Origin: Brasenia schreberi
Lineage: Eukaryota > Streptophyta > Magnoliopsida > Nymphaeales > Cabombaceae
Direction: 5' to 3'
NCBI GenBank assembly: GCA_036023115.1
Contig: JAYKKT010000059.1
Coordinates: 9,572,501-9,636,500 of the forward strand
DNA length: 64,000 bases
A program made the translations under genes and the position numbers. Numbering within the stretch: the stretch's first letter is position 1; each line of letters opens with the position of its first letter. Below, piece after piece: positions 1 through 15,203 of the stretch. Under the pieces are notes generated by a model. That model made no database searches. It saw only the letters and a list, made by a program, of their open reading frames with translations, and had not been told where the DNA came from.

Positions 1-1698
<1,698 letters not shown>

Positions 1699-1983
1699 GT
1701 ATAATAATAGTATTATATGTAACCCTTTGATTTATCTAAAAAGGATTTCATCATTCTTAAACCATTAATGAGAACAATAAAACACACAACCATTAGCATG
1801 TCCATCTAGCTACAAATAGACGCATAGCAAAACGATGAGTCATTCCATCCGGAGACGTCTCCTCTTATCTTCTGCTTCATTTGCTACCTCCACTTGCATC
1901 TTCGAGGTCTGCAACTCAGCCTCTGGTGCTTCTTTTTTGTTTTTCGCTTTCAGCATTCTTACCTGCAAGCGTGATCATTAGAC

Positions 1984-2378
1984 TGTTGATTTCTTCGCCT
2001 GATCCCGGCTACTTCCGAGCTTTCGGTTGTCTACCTTCGAGCTCTCCCAGATACGCCTGCAGCGGAACAGAAGGTAAGTGATATATGGTTTTGAGGTTTA
2101 CTCGCAGTGGAGTTTTCTAGAGAAAGATGTTTTTCTCTAGATATTTTTTCACTATACGTTGCTCTGTATTTATAGAGTAGCGTGTGTTCCTTCTTTTCTA
2201 GTTATCCTATTGGGTTTCCCTCATTTAGAGCATTCTTATCCAGACTGTTACCGAGATTTTCGGTAATGGTCTGGTTGTTATGGTCATCGTATCTTTAGCC
2301 CGAGATATAAGTAACAGACTTGACGACCAGTTCAGCCATTACCTATGCTGAGTTGCCGAGAATGGCCACAACCCAACA
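1984..2378 (-). repeat. Copia-1 3' LTR
   Basis: 395-bp terminal repeat with TGTTG/CAACA ends. Its first about 150 plus-strand bases match 7352-7503. The element-sense start directly follows the purine-rich tract, which fixes this boundary. Confidence 0.8.
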
Positions 2379-2515
2379 TCTCCCACTTGGTCATTCGAGC
2401 CAAGTATACTGATATACTGATTTTTCTCCCACTTTTGCAAGGTTTACCGAGTAATGTCCTTTCATGATTGTGCTGCAATCAATAACCATTGTATAGTTGT
2501 TTTCCTACACAATAA

Positions 2516-5500
2516 TCAAACATACCTCAAACCTATGTTCGTAACATGTTTTGAGAAAAGTTCCTTTGTTATGCCTTTAGTCAAGGGGTCTGCCAACGTA
2601 TCATTTGTTGGCATGTATGAGATGGATATTTCCTTTCTCATAACCATATCATGAACATAGTGGTATTTAACCATTATATGCTTGCTTTTTGAGCAATCAG
2701 CTCCACTCTTGATAAGAGTAATTGCTGCGTTGTTATCACAGTAAATGACTACTGGCTCGTTGGTTATTTCCAACTTCAAATCACGTATGAAGCGACTTAT
2801 CTAGACAACACTCGTTGTAACTATACAACAAGCTACATACTCAACTTCTTGTGTATGCAATGTTATACAACCATGTTTCTTACATGCCCAAGAAACAACA
2901 ATACCTCCAAATAAGAATATTTGCCCTGAGGTAGATTTGCTATCATCTTTGCTTCCAACAAAGTCAACATTTGGGTATCCTATCACTTTTAGTTCATCCG
3001 CTTGAAAACACATTTTCAAGTCTCTTGTTCCTTTTAGATATCTTAAAATCCTTTCTACAACTATCTAGTGCTGCCATCCAGGATTACTTTGATATCTACT
3101 TATAAGAACAACAACAAAGCTGATATGAGGTTTTGTACTCAACATAGCATACATCAAGCTATCCGTAGCTTGTGCATAAGGAAAGTTATGATTATATCAG
3201 CAGACTTGCATCGACCCATTTTGAACTTTTTGAGGATATAATCTATATATCTCTCCTGACTCAGGCATAAGAGTGTAGATTTTCATTCTCGAGAGATCTT
3301 TATACCTAGGATATAGGATGCTTTCCCCATATCCTTCATTTCGAACTTTGAGTTTAACCATGACTTGGTTTTGACAATCATCTCATTGTCATTCCCAGTC
3401 AACAATATGTCATCTACATATAATGATAGGATGACAAAGTGGCTCCTACTGTTCCAGATATATACACAGTGATCAAGTTTATTAGCCACAAACCCAAGTT
3501 CTATAATGACATTTTGAAAAGTCAAATACCATTAGCGAGGTGTCTGTTTTAGACCATATAGAAATTTTCTCAACCTATACACTTTATTTTCTTGGCCTTT
3601 AAATATAAATCCTTCGGCTGCTACATGTATATGACTTTATCTAAATCTCCGTTTAGAAAAGTTGTCTTTACATCTAATTGATGTAAGTCTAAGTCATAAT
3701 ATAAAGATATTGTCAGGATTATTCTTATACATGCAAATTTCACAATTGGGGAATATGTCTCAGCATAATCTATCCCCTCCTTTTGCGAAAATAACTTTGC
3801 AACCAACCTCGATTTAAACTTATCGATTGAACCATCGACTTTGTATTTCTTTTGCAGAACCCATTTACAACCTATAACTTTCCTTCCTTTTGGCAAATCA
3901 GTCAATTCCCAGACTTCATTTTTCTCAATGGATTCAATTTTGTCATCCATGGCTTTTCCCTAGTCTATTGCTTACGATGAGTTCATAGCTTGCTGATAAG
4001 TCAAGTTATCAGTGAACTCATCTAAATCCACCGAATTACACACTTCTTCTACAAGATAAGTGTGAATTACCTTTGAGTAGGACGAAGTGGCCCTAGACCT
4101 TTTATGTTCACTTAAGGTTTCGATTGTTTCAGTAAGATCTTCTATATGTTTTAATGATGATTGATCTAGGTCTAGTAGAACATTAGTACATTCATCATTG
4201 TTTTCTATAATGTCATTTTTAGTATTTTTTAAGAATTCAATATCTCTACTGTCTTTATGATAAAATTGATATCCCTTTGAACCTTTTGGATATCCAATGA
4301 ATATACATCTTAAGGATCTATTGTCTAGGTTATCTCTAGACTGATGAAGGATCTTTATATGTGCAACAGATCCCCACCTCCTGAGATGACTTAGGTTGGG
4401 TTTTCTTCCAAACCACATCTCATATGGTGTAGTGAATACAACTTTACATGGTACTCTATTGAGTATATAAATCGCTTTACTTACTGTTATCTCCAAAATA
4501 TCCCTGATAGAGAGTCATTAATCAATATTGACCTTGTCATATTCAGCAAGGTTCTATTATATCTTTCAGCTACACCATTTTATTGAGGTGTCCTGAGTAT
4601 TGTATTTTGTTTTACAATACCAAAGTCTTTAAAGAATTCAATAAATTTTACTGAGGTATATTATCCACATCTATCTGATCTTAAGACTTTAATTGAATGT
4701 CCCAATTGGTTTTCCACCTCCTGCTTATATTCTTTAAAAGATTCTAGTGCCTTAAATTTATGTGTTAAAAGACATATATATATCTTTAGTAATCATTGAT
4801 AAAGGTTATAAAGTAAACATTTCCACGATGTGTCCTTACTCTAAATGGTCTACATAAATCCCTGTGAATGACCTCCAACAGGGTTGTTGCCCTTGTTGAT
4901 TATTTGGGAAAATTTTTTTTTATCATTTTTCATTTTGTATAAGCTTCACACTTGTTTAAAGTATTTTACTCAAATCCAGGCAATAAGTCAAAGTTGGATA
5001 ATTTCCTCAACTTTTGTAGGCTTATATACCCAAGGCGTTTATGCCACACATTGACATCAACATTATAGGTACAATCAATATAAGCAAAAGAGCTTTCAAT
5101 TTCATTATCATTTAGTTTAAACAATCCATGCTCTATATCAAATTCCTTAGAAAATAATATTCTCCATGTTTCCCCATAGTCACATTGCTAGGGATAAACC
5201 TGACCTCAAAACCTTTCTTTACTAAGGTAGGGAACGATATCAGATTGCACATTATTGATGGCACAATTAATACATGAGTCAATACAATCGGTTTGCCTTT
5301 AACAAAGATTGTAAAGGACCCAGTACCCAAAACATCTAAGAAGGTATTGTTTCTCATGTATACTCGATGTTCGCCTAACTTGTATTCTTTTAGATCCATT
5401 GACCCTTCCTTGGTCTTTGAGATATGTCTAGTAGCTCTGGAGTCGACCCACAAATCTATCACTATGCGATCTATGTACAAACATTCTGATATCACGCAGA

Positions 5501-6506
5501 TTATGTTCTACTTCTCTGATTGTCTGCGTTGTAGGTTGTTTTCTCTACATTTCTTGTTGCGGCAGTCCCTCTTATAGTGTCTTATCTTTTCACAGTTGAA
5601 ACATTTGATCCGAAAAGCGATTTCCTACGATTTCTTAAAATTTTGATCACCTTTTTTGTTATTTTTGCCAAACTTTTTGTTTGGTTTATTTTTCTTCTAG
5701 TTGAATTTGGAGCTATACCCTATCTCATCTTGTACCACTAGCAATTTTTCTTTCTTCTTCTTGTTCATATGTTCTTGCTCTATTGCTAGTTTCAGGGGCA
5801 ATTCCGAAAGGTTAATCTCTGGCCCTAACATGAGGGCAGTGGTGAACATATTCCACGACGATGGTAGATTATTTATGATTATTGATATTTGCATCGATTC
5901 TAGGATGACTGACTTTGCCACGGCTAGGTCCCTAGCCATTACTAACATTTGATTTATATGTTCTACCACGTTATCTCCTTCTCTCATTTTAAAGGAGTTG
6001 TACTTTTATAATAGCAACTGTACATACAGTTTGACAGTTGTATCATATTTGGTTATTATTGAGTCAAACAACTCTTTTGTGGTCTCCTATTCTTCGAAGA
6101 CCCTAATTAAGTCATCCTCCATGTATATCAACATGACAGTCCTTGCTATTGTGTCATCTTTCAGAAATGTTTTATACATTTCTATCTGTTGCTCAGTTGT
6201 GTCTGGTGGTGGCAGACACATAGTTTCCTTCAGTACATACTCAACACGTTCAAGTGTTAGAGCAAGTGGGATTCTTCTCTTCCATGTTTGGAAGTTCAGA
6301 CCGTTTAATTTTTTGGTTTTTGCCAATTCTAACACACATATTCTGAAATTTATTTTTATGTGTTTGACAATTTTAAAAATTAGACGGTCTAAAAAAGAAA
6401 CAATCAATAAGTAACAAAGACACATAGCAGGAATCTTATTAGAATGATGCATAATATCAGAAAAACGAGCTAAAAATAACTCATAAGCAACTTGGGATAA
6501 ATTCAT
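2516..6506 (-). pseudogene. Copia-1 gag-pol remnant
   Basis: Read from high to low coordinates the frames give: gag (6506-6087 and 5987-5697); a CX2CX4HX4C zinc knuckle near 5620-5570; aspartic protease (5495-5133), where the usual D-S-G-A reads D-S-R-A; integrase C-terminal part (4496-3972); RT (3950-3621, motif GCKWV, and 3525-3283, motif YVDD); RNase H (3019-2516, motif CDNNAAI and a DPLTKG tail). Several frameshifts and stops separate the parts, so it cannot be translated as one polyprotein. The protease change would itself be expected to disable processing. The order protease-integrase-RT-RNase H marks Ty1/copia rather than Ty3. Confidence 0.88.
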
Positions 6507-6519
6507 AATTTTCTAAAAA

Positions 6520-7337
6520 ATTTTTGCCCTTAACATTTTTAAAAAAATACCGGGGATAAAATAGTAATTTTGACTATCTGTCCACTTTTGTAATTTTTCA
6601 AAATGTCGAAGGACATACCCATAAAATTACTCTTGGTATTTCTGTAAAATTCGTAACTGATCGGGTTAAATATGTAATTTTAACCCTTAGTCCGAATATG
6701 TAACTTTCTCAAAAGTATAGGGAAAAATCTATTTTTTGACACAATGACAGTAATATAATAATTTAAATCAGAAAAGACAATAATATAAAACAACAGCCCA
6801 ATATTTCATAATTTTCACAAACTGCTAGAGGGTAAAACAAACTTTTCGCTTAATAAGGGCAAAATAGTCTTCTTACCTCAAAATATTTGGATATTTTCGT
6901 AATTTGTCCAAGGGCAATTTGGTAATATCTAAAAAATAGCTGGAGTATAACAAACTTTTTAGTTCACTGCCCTAGGTTGTTTCTGGGTTTAAATAGTGAA
7001 GAGAGAGAAAGATGTAGTCTGAAAGAGGGAGAGAGAGGGTTTCCCCTACGGCCCTGTGTGATGGCCGACAACCTAATGTTTCTCGGCCTGCGTTCGGAGA
7101 CCTTTCCTTTTCTCAACCTGCGGCCGGCGGCCTTTCTTTTTTTTGGCCTTTCGGCCAACTGTGGTTTGGTTTTAGCCTTTCGGCCTTTGATCGACTGACT
7201 GTTGGTTCTGTTTCGGCTTTTCAGTTGACCGACTGACTTTTCAGCCTTTTTTTTCCCTCCTCTCTTTCTCCCTTTGTTCTCTTTCTTTTTTTTCAAAGAC
7301 ATTAATGCGTACCTATTTCTGCAAGGTCAAAACCGGG
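6520..7337 (-). other. Copia-1 untranslated leader
   Basis: Lies between the gag remnant and the primer-binding site. It contains a GA-rich stretch near 7000-7040 and repeated cggcc-type words at 7080-7240. A 112-codon minus-strand frame (7302-6964) is highly basic and low-complexity; I regard it as leader sequence, not a gene. Confidence 0.6.
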
Positions 7338-7349
7338 ACCCTAATACCA
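7338..7349 (-). other. Copia-1 primer-binding site
   Basis: Minus strand reads TGGTATTAGGGT, close to the TGGTATCAGAGC complement of initiator tRNA-Met used by most plant LTR retrotransposons. It sits two bases from the CA end of the 5' LTR. Confidence 0.65.
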
Positions 7350-7351
7350 AA

Positions 7352-7503
7352 TGTTGATTTCTTCGCTTGATTCCCGCTACTTCCAAGCTTTCGGTTGTCT
7401 GCCTTCGAGCTCTCCAAGGTACGCCTGCAGCAGAATAGAAAACAATTGATATATGGTTTTTGAGGTTTATTCGCAATAGAGTTTTTTGAGGAAAGATGTT
7501 TTT
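7352..7503 (-). repeat. Copia-1 5' LTR, truncated
   Basis: Matches the first about 150 plus-strand bases of 1984-2378, then stops abruptly near 7503 where unrelated sequence starts. The remaining about 240 bp of this LTR are deleted. Confidence 0.75.
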
Positions 7504-8437
7504 ATCAAGCCTCCCAAGCACGGTAGAGGACCTTATGAAAACAACGAATCATAATCTAAGTAGAGTAATTTACTTGTCCAACGATGGAAGCCTTGCGTAG
7601 TTAAGTGCTCCCGTAGTGAGGTGAGGAAAGGCCACAGCTTCGCCTAACTCTTGCCCAAAGAGACTCGTCGTCGTCATGAACCCGGCTTATGGTCGCCCTG
7701 GTCTCTCTCTCTCTCTCAACCAACTGGAGGGAGGTCTCGACGTAAAGTAGCGACCACTGTTCTGTCAGGTGCATGCTGGTAACCATGCAGGTGTGATGCC
7801 ACAACGTACGTGTACTTTTCTTTGCCTGCCAGCTTACTAGCTGGCTTCTTCACAAGCGGCTGGTGCACAAAATTACGCTGGTGTACAAAAGTATGTTGCA
7901 GACCAGAAGGGTCATCAAGGACGTTTGGCCCAAACCCTGACCCGAAGGGTTTGCACAAAGGAAATGGAGGTGCTTTGAGTCCAGCCTGCAAGTAGGGGGA
8001 ACTTCCAAACACTAACCCAACTCGACATGGAAAATCTTCGCTCATGTCTTGGTTCAGCACATTCAGTCAAACACAAACACGACGAAAATGTATATATATA
8101 TATAAAGTGGTAAATGTACTTGGTGTACAAATCTACTTAAACACTTTTACTGTTTGATTGAACACCTCCGATTCGCATCATCAATCAATCATAAGAGATT
8201 TTAATTAGAAAAATAAATGTATTTTTTACTTTATATTTAATGTATCTCTCTCTATATATATATCATTTATTATGTTAATCAAACGCAAAATATTTTTAAG
8301 TAGATTTACCCGTAGATTGAGTTTGCAAGTTTAACACTTCCTATGTATACACCAAAAGAAAGAGAAATTGATGTACATGTGCATCTACCATCTCAAATTT
8401 GACTCAAAGGTTGGGATATTTGCATTTAAAAAATGAT
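7504..8437. other. unrecognised sequence between Copia-1 and LINE A
   Basis: No gene can be supported. A CT run is near 7704-7718 and a TA run near 8092-8104. Overlapping frames on both strands at 7600-8130 show no domain. It may be a further decayed transposon. Confidence 0.4.
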
Positions 8438-8453
8438 AAGTATTGTACTTTTC

Positions 8454-11400
8454 AACTCCGTCCATGTAAGGGATCACCCTTGCATTGTCGGTCCCAAGCC
8501 CGGATAAAGGAGGAGGGTTGTATTAGGCTTCTGACAGCCAACGTAAAACTTCGTCGGATTTTTATAACATGAATTACAAAAATTATGAGCATTGCTTTGG
8601 GGCGTCCCCGCCTAGCGACATGCTGCAGAGCGCCGAATGCAGTAATAAGTAAGCAAGGGCCACTACATTTTCGCCCGAATGTAATGAATCGATAGCAGAG
8701 AGGGTTCCCACATCATGGACAGGTGTTGGTAAAGAAGTTAGTCCCGCTACATTGCTGCCCGAATGTAGTGAAAAATTTTCAAAGAGGGTCTCCGTATTTT
8801 GATTATGGACAGATACAGGGGGTAAGGAAGCTAGTCCTAGATAATAAGATTTGTATTGGTTCTTGGAATATCAGAACATTATCGGGTAAGCTAATGGAGC
8901 TGGTAGATACTATGATTCGGAGAAAGATTCATATTCTATGTTTACAAGAGACAAAATGGGTTGGAGAAAAAACAAAGGAGATAGAGGATACAGGTTTTAA
9001 ATTATGGTACTCAGGAAAGAAATGACTCGAAACGGAGTTGGTATTATCATAAATAAAGATTTAAAGAATAGTGTAGTAGACATACAACAATATGGTGACC
9101 GAATCATGACATTGAAATTAGTGTTAGGAGCAGAGGTTTTGAATATAGTTTGTGCTTACGCACCCCAAGTAGGACTAGAAGATAGTATAAAGACAACTTT
9201 TTGGGAAGAGTTAGATAAGGTGATTCAAAAGATTCCACAAAGGGGGATGATTTGTTTAGGAGGAGACTTAAATGGATATGTTGGTAAAGAAGCATTAGGA
9301 TATCAAGGGATTCATGAAAACTTTGGTTTTGGGGATATAAATGAAGAAGGTAAGGAGATTTTCAATTTTGCTATGGCATTTAGTCTCGTTATAGTCAATA
9401 CAATCTTCAAAAAACGAGATGAACATTTAATTACTTATAAGAGTGGCTTATCACAAACACAAATTGATTACTTTATTTGTAGAAAAAAAAGATATAGCAT
9501 GTTGTAAAGATTGCAAGGTAATTCCAGGAGAAAGCTTAACCGCCCAAGATCGACTTTTAGTTATGGATTTACAAATAAAAAAATGGACAAAGAAGAAAAG
9601 AGTGCATCGAGCTATTCAGACTAAATGGTGGAACCTCAAAAGCGAGAAAGAAGATACATTTAAACATAAAGTCCTTCAAGGAGATGTTTGGAATTATGTT
9701 GGTACACCCCGTGATATGTGGAACAATATGGTTATACATATTAGGAAAGTGGCGAAAGATGTGTTAGGGGTATCTAAGGGAGGTGTACCAGCACAAAAAG
9801 AAGCTTGGTAGTGGAGTGAAGTAGTACAAAATAAAGTTAAGGCAAAGAGGGCATGTTACAAATTATATTATGCTAAGAAAACTAGTGAAACTTTAGAGAC
9901 TTATAAGAAAGTAAAGAAGGAAGGGAAAAAGGCTGTGAGTGAAACAAAAGCTAAAATTTTAGAGGACTTACATAAAAAAACTCAACTCAAAAGAGGGTGA
10001 AAGAGATATTTTTAGGATAGCTAGGGATAGAGATAAGAAAACTAAAGATCTTAGTTATGTTAGATGCATCAAAGACGAGGATGATAAAATTCTAGTGGCA
10101 AATGATGATATAAGAAATAGATGGAAAAACTATTTTTATAATCTTTTTAATGAAAATAAAGATGTTAGTATTGGCTTAGGAGAGTTAGCCAAATAAAAAA
10201 AGTATATAAACCACAATTTCTACCAACGTATTCAAAAGAATGAAGTCAAAGAGGATCTTAAACATATGAAGGGTGGTAAATCGGTAGGATCAGATAATAT
10301 TACTATAGAAGTTTAGAAAATACTAGGAGAAATAGGAATCACTTGGCTCACAAGACTATTTAATGAAATATGGAAAAACCAAAAGATGCCCGAAGAATGG
10401 AGAGAAAGTACACTTATACCCATATATAAGAACAAGGGAGACATTCAAAATTTTGCGAATTATCGAGGTATCAAGTTAATGAGTCATACTATGAAATTAT
10501 GGGAAAGAATTATCAAACGTAGGTTAAGACAAGTATCAAGTACAACAGAGAACCAATTTAGATTCATGCCAGGCAAATCTACTATTGAAGCGATTCACCT
10601 TTTGAGACGTCTTATGGAACATTTTAGAGCAAAAAAGAAAGACCTTCACATGATATTTATTGATCTAGAAAAAGCTTATGATAGGGTACCGAGGGAGGTT
10701 CTTTGGAGAACTTTGGAAAAAAGAGGTATCCCATTGACATATATTAACCTTATAAGAGACATATATGATGGTGCAAAAACATGTGTGAGGACTAACCTTC
10801 TTTGAAGTTAATATTGGGTTACATCAAGGATCAACTTTAAGTCCATACTTATTTATAATGGTGATGGATGAGTTAACAAAACATATTCAAGATGAAGTAC
10901 CTTGGTGTATGTTATTTGCAGATGACATTGTATTAGTGAAGGAGTCTAAGGAAAAAGTTAATAGAAAATTGGAACTATGGAGAGAAATATTAGAAAGCAA
11001 AGGCCTCCGACTTAGTAGAACAAAGACAGGATATGTGGAATGTAAGTTTGATCATTTGGTTACTCAAAGGACATAGAAATTAAAATTGGCACACATTACA
11101 TCCCCCAAAAGAAAAGTTTTAAATACCTAGGGTCAATTTTTGAGAGTGATGGAAGAATTGATGGAGATGTTATGCATAGAATTAATGCTGGTTGATTAAA
11201 ATGGAGAGGAGCATCAGGTATTCTTTGTGATAAGAAGATACAATTAAAGTTAAAAGGTAAATATTATAGAGCAACAATTAGGCGTGCCATGTTTTATGGT
11301 TATGAGTGTTGGGCAGTTAATTATCAACATGTACAAAAGTTGTCTGTGACAGAAATGAAGATGTTGAGATGGATGAGTGGTCATACAAGAAAAGGCCGTA

Positions 11401-11713
11401 TACATAATGAGGTTATTAGAAACAAATTAGGAGTGACATCAATAGAGGATAAAATGAGAGAATATTGTTTAAGATGGTTTAGACATATAAAAAGAAGATC
11501 AAAAGAAGAACCTATAAAAAGGTTAGAAAAACTAAATTTGGAAAGTATTAAAAGAGGTAGAGGATGACCACAAAAGTGTTTGAAAGAAACAATAAAGAAT
11601 GATCTAGCTTATTGTGAGTTACCTGCTAACATGACACACGATAGAGATATGTGGAAACAAAGAATAGCCAACCCTGTCTAGTATGGGAAAAGGCTTAGTT
11701 GTTGTATTTGTAA
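8454..11713 (+). mobile_element. LINE A, RTE clade, full length, broken
   Basis: Starts with the family 5' end (AACTCCG...) and ends with the family 3' end (AAGGCTTAGTTGTTG). Flanking copies AAGTATTGTACTTTTC (8438-8453) and AAGTACTATACTTTTC (11714-11729) match at 14 of 16 bases and are the target-site duplication. The single RTE-type gene is split into frames near 8723-9025, 9004-9507, 9443-9811, 10386-10805, 10858-11076 and 11289-11567, covering APE-type endonuclease, RT (FADDIVL) and C-terminal region. At about 10790 it shares with LINE B a replacement of 17 bases by 3. Confidence 0.93.
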
Positions 11714-11953
11714 AAGTACTATACTTTTCATAGTTAATATTTAAATATTTTTTTAAATTCAAATCTCTATGAATGATCGTACAAATCGAGTGGTGAAAAT
11801 GTTTTACAGATTTAATCATCAAAAGTCGTACACATGCACTATTCTTCGAATGTTAAATCATATGAAGTATATGTGTATGTACGAGCGAGGTGCAGACACA
11901 TACATCGAGTATACCCAAGAACCATTTTTGGGGAATGTTATTGCTGCCTTCTT

Positions 11954-14900
11954 AACTCCGCCCATGTAAGGGATCACCCTTGCATTGCCAGTCCCAAGCC
12001 CGGATAAAGGAGGAGGGTTGTGTTAGGCTTTCGACAGCCAGCGTAAAACTTCGTCGGATTTCTACAACATGGATTACAAAAATTATGAGCATTGCTTTGG
12101 GGCGTCCCCGCCTAGCGACGTGCTACAGAGCCCGAATGCAGTAAGAAGTAAGCAAGGGCCACTTCATTTTCACCCGAATGTAGTGAATCAATTGCAGAGA
12201 GGGTTCCCACATCATGGACGGGTGTGGGTAAAGAAGTTAGGCCCGCTACATTGTCGCCCGAATGTAGTGAAAAATTTTCAGAGAGGGTCTTCACATTTTG
12301 ATTATAGACGGATGCAGGGAGTAAGGAAGCTAGTCTTAGATAATAAGATTCGTATTGGTTCTTGGAATATCGGAACATTATCGGGTAAGCTAATGGAAGT
12401 GGTAGATACTATGATTCGGAGAAAGATTCATATTCTATGTTTACAAGAGACAAAATGGGTTGGAGAAAAAGCAAAGGAGATAGAGGATACAAGTTTTAAA
12501 TTATGGTACTCAGGTAAAGAAAAGGCCCGAAACGGAGTTGTTATTATCATAAATAAAGATTTAAAGGAGAGTGTAGTAGACATACAACAATATGGTGACC
12601 GAATCATGACATTGAAATTAGTGTTAGGAGCAGAGGTTTTGAATATAGTTTGTGCGTACGCACCCCAAGTAGGACTAGAAGATAGTATAAAGACAGTTTT
12701 TTGGGAAGAGTTAGATAAGGTGTTTCAAAAGATTCCACAAAGGGAGATGATTTGTTTAGGAGGAGATTTAAATGGACATGTCGGTAAAGAGGCATTAGGA
12801 TATCAAGGGATTCATGGAAACTTTGGTTACGGGGATATGAACGAGGAAGGTAGGGAGATTTTAAATTTTGCTATGTCATTTGATCTCTTTATAGTCAATA
12901 CAATCTTCAAAAAACGAGATGAACATTTAATTACTTATAAGAGTGGCTTATCACAAACACAAATTGATTACTTTATTTGTAGAAAAAAAGATAGAGCGTG
13001 TTGTAAAGATTGTAAGGTAATTCCAGGAGAAAGCTTAACCACCCAACATCGACTTTTAGTTATGGATTTACAAATAAAAAAATGGACAAAGAAGAAAAGA
13101 GTGCATCGAGCTATTCGGACTAAATGGTGGAACCTCAAAAGCGAGAAAGAAGATATATTTAAACAGAAAGTCCTTCAAGGAGATGTTTGGAATTATGTTG
13201 GCACACCCTGTGATATGTGGAACAATATGGCTATACATATTAGGAAAGTGGCGAAAGATGTGTTAGGGGTATCTAAGGGAGGTGTACCGGCACAAAAAGA
13301 AGCATGGTGGTGGAGTGAAGTAGTACAAAACAAAATCAAGGCAAAGAGGGTATGTTACAAATTACATTATGCTAAGAAAACTAGTGAAACTTTAGAAGCT
13401 TATAAGAAAGCAAAAAAGGCCGTTAGTGAAGCAAAAACTAAGATTTGAGATGACTTATATAAAAAACTCAACTCAAAAGAGGGTGAAAGAGATATTTTTA
13501 GGATAGCTAGGGATAGAGATAAGAAAACTAAAGATCTTAATTATGTTAGATGCATAAAAGACGAGGATGAAAAAGTTCTAGTGGCAAATGATGATATAAG
13601 AAATAGATGGAAAAACTATTTTTATAATATTTTTAATGAAAATAAAGATGTTAGTATTAGTTTAGGAGATTTAGCCAAGTCAGAAAAGTATATAAACCAC
13701 AATTTTTACCGACGTATTCAAAAGAATGAAGCCAAAGAGGCTCTTAAACATATGAAGAGTGGTAAATCGGTAGGACCAGATAATATTCCTATAGAAGTTT
13801 GGAAAATACTAGGAGAAATAGGAATCACTTGGCTCACAAGACTATTTAATGAAATATGGAAAAACCAAAAGATGCCCAAGGAATGGAGAGAAAGTACACT
13901 TATACCCATACATAAGAACAAGCGAGACATTCAAAATTGTGCGAATTATCGAGGTATCAAGTTAATGAGTCATACTATGAAATTATGGGAAAGAATTATC
14001 GAACGTAGGTTAAGACAAGTATCAAGTACAACAGAGAACCAATTTGGATTCATGCCAGGCAAATCTACTATTGAAGCGATTCACCTTTTGAGACGTCTTA
14101 TGGAACATTTTAGAGCAAAAAAGAATGACCTTTACATGATATTTATTGATCTAGAAAAAGCTTATGATAGGGTACCGAGGGAGGTTCTTTGGAGAACTTT
14201 GGAAAAAAGAGGTATCCCATTGACATATATTAACCTTATAAGAGACATATATGATGGTGCAAAAACATGTGTGAGGACTAACCTTCTTTGAAGTTAATAT
14301 TGGGTTACATCAAGGATCAACTTTAAGTCCATACTTATTTATAATGGTGAGTTAACAAAACATATTCAAGATGAAGTACCTTGGTGTATGTTATTTGCAG
14401 ATGACATTGTATTAGTGAAGGAGTCTAAGGAAAAAGTTAATAGAAAATTGGAACTATGGAGAGAAATATTAGAAAACAAAGGCCTCCGACTTAGTAGAAC
14501 AAAGACATAATATATGGAATGTAAGTTTGATCATTTGGCTACTTCAGAGGACATAGAAATTAAAATTGGCACACATTGCATTCCCCAAAAGGAAAGTTTT
14601 AAATACCTAGGGTCAATTTTTCAAAGTGATGGAAGAATTGATGGAGATGTTACACATAGAATTAATGCTTGTTGTTTAAAATGGAGAGGAGCATAAGGTA
14701 TTCTTTGTGATAAGAAGATACCATTAAAATTAAAAGGTAAATATTATAGAGCAGCAATTTGGCCTGCCATGTTTTATGGTTCTGAGTGTTGGGCAGTTAA
14801 TCATCAACATGTACAAAAGATGTCTGTGACAGAAATGAAGATGTTGAGATGGATGAGTGGTCATACAAGAAAAGACCGTATACATAATGAGGTTATGAGA

Positions 14901-15203
14901 AACAAATTAAGAGTGACACCAATAGAGGATAAAATGAGAGAACATCGTTTAAGATGGTTTGGACATATAGAAAGAAGATCAAAAGAAGAACCTGTAAGAA
15001 GATTAGAAAAACTAAATTTGGAAAGTATTAAAAGAGGTAGAGGACGACCACAAAAGTATTGGAAAGAAACAATAAAGAATGATCTAGCTTATTGAGAGTT
15101 AACTGCTAACATGGCACACGATAGGGATCTGTGGAAACAAAGAATCCATGTAGCCGACCCCGTCTAGTATGGGAAAAGGCTTAGTTATTGTTGTTGTTGT
15201 TGT
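11954..15203 (+). mobile_element. LINE B, RTE clade, full length, broken
   Basis: Bounded by a perfect 18-bp duplication TGTTATTGCTGCCTTCTT at 11936-11953 and 15204-15221, though the first bases may also belong to the TTG tail. It landed about 220 bp downstream of LINE A in the same orientation. The 5' region is intact; the gene is stopped near 13448 (a TGG-type codon now TGA in the linker), broken again near 14280 by the deletion shared with LINE A, and has further lesions near 14345-14510 and 14693. Confidence 0.95.
12069..13448 (+). pseudogene. LINE B endonuclease part of the RTE protein
   Basis: A 459-codon frame that begins with the family ATG ([10 protein letters not shown]) and covers the APE-like endonuclease: the IGSWN start, [22 protein letters not shown] and the QIDYF segment. 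It ends prematurely before the RT. The RT follows in another open piece, 13581-14291 (motifs NYRGIK and [10 protein letters not shown]), which ends at the shared indel. Endonuclease would nick target DNA and RT would copy the LINE RNA there; this copy can no longer make the joined enzyme. Confidence 0.88.

Larger units (their letters stand above)
1984..7503 (-). mobile_element. Copia-1, degenerate Ty1/copia retrotransposon
   Basis: A minus-strand LTR retrotransposon. The 3' LTR is 1984-2378 (TGTTG...CAACA on the plus strand), preceded in element sense by a polypurine tract (AAGTGGGAGA, about 2379-2388). Gag, protease, integrase, RT and RNase H remnants follow in Ty1/copia order from 6506 down to 2516. 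A primer-binding site resembling the initiator-tRNA-Met type lies at 7338-7349 beside the 5' LTR, of which only about 150 bp remain (7352-7503). The two LTR segments differ at roughly one base in eight by eye, so the insertion is old. No target-site duplication can be read because the 5' LTR end is lost. Confidence 0.88.

Noticed and set aside
6964..7302. basic 112-codon protein
   Set aside because: Low-complexity Lys/Arg-rich reading of the Copia-1 leader; no domain and no gene context.
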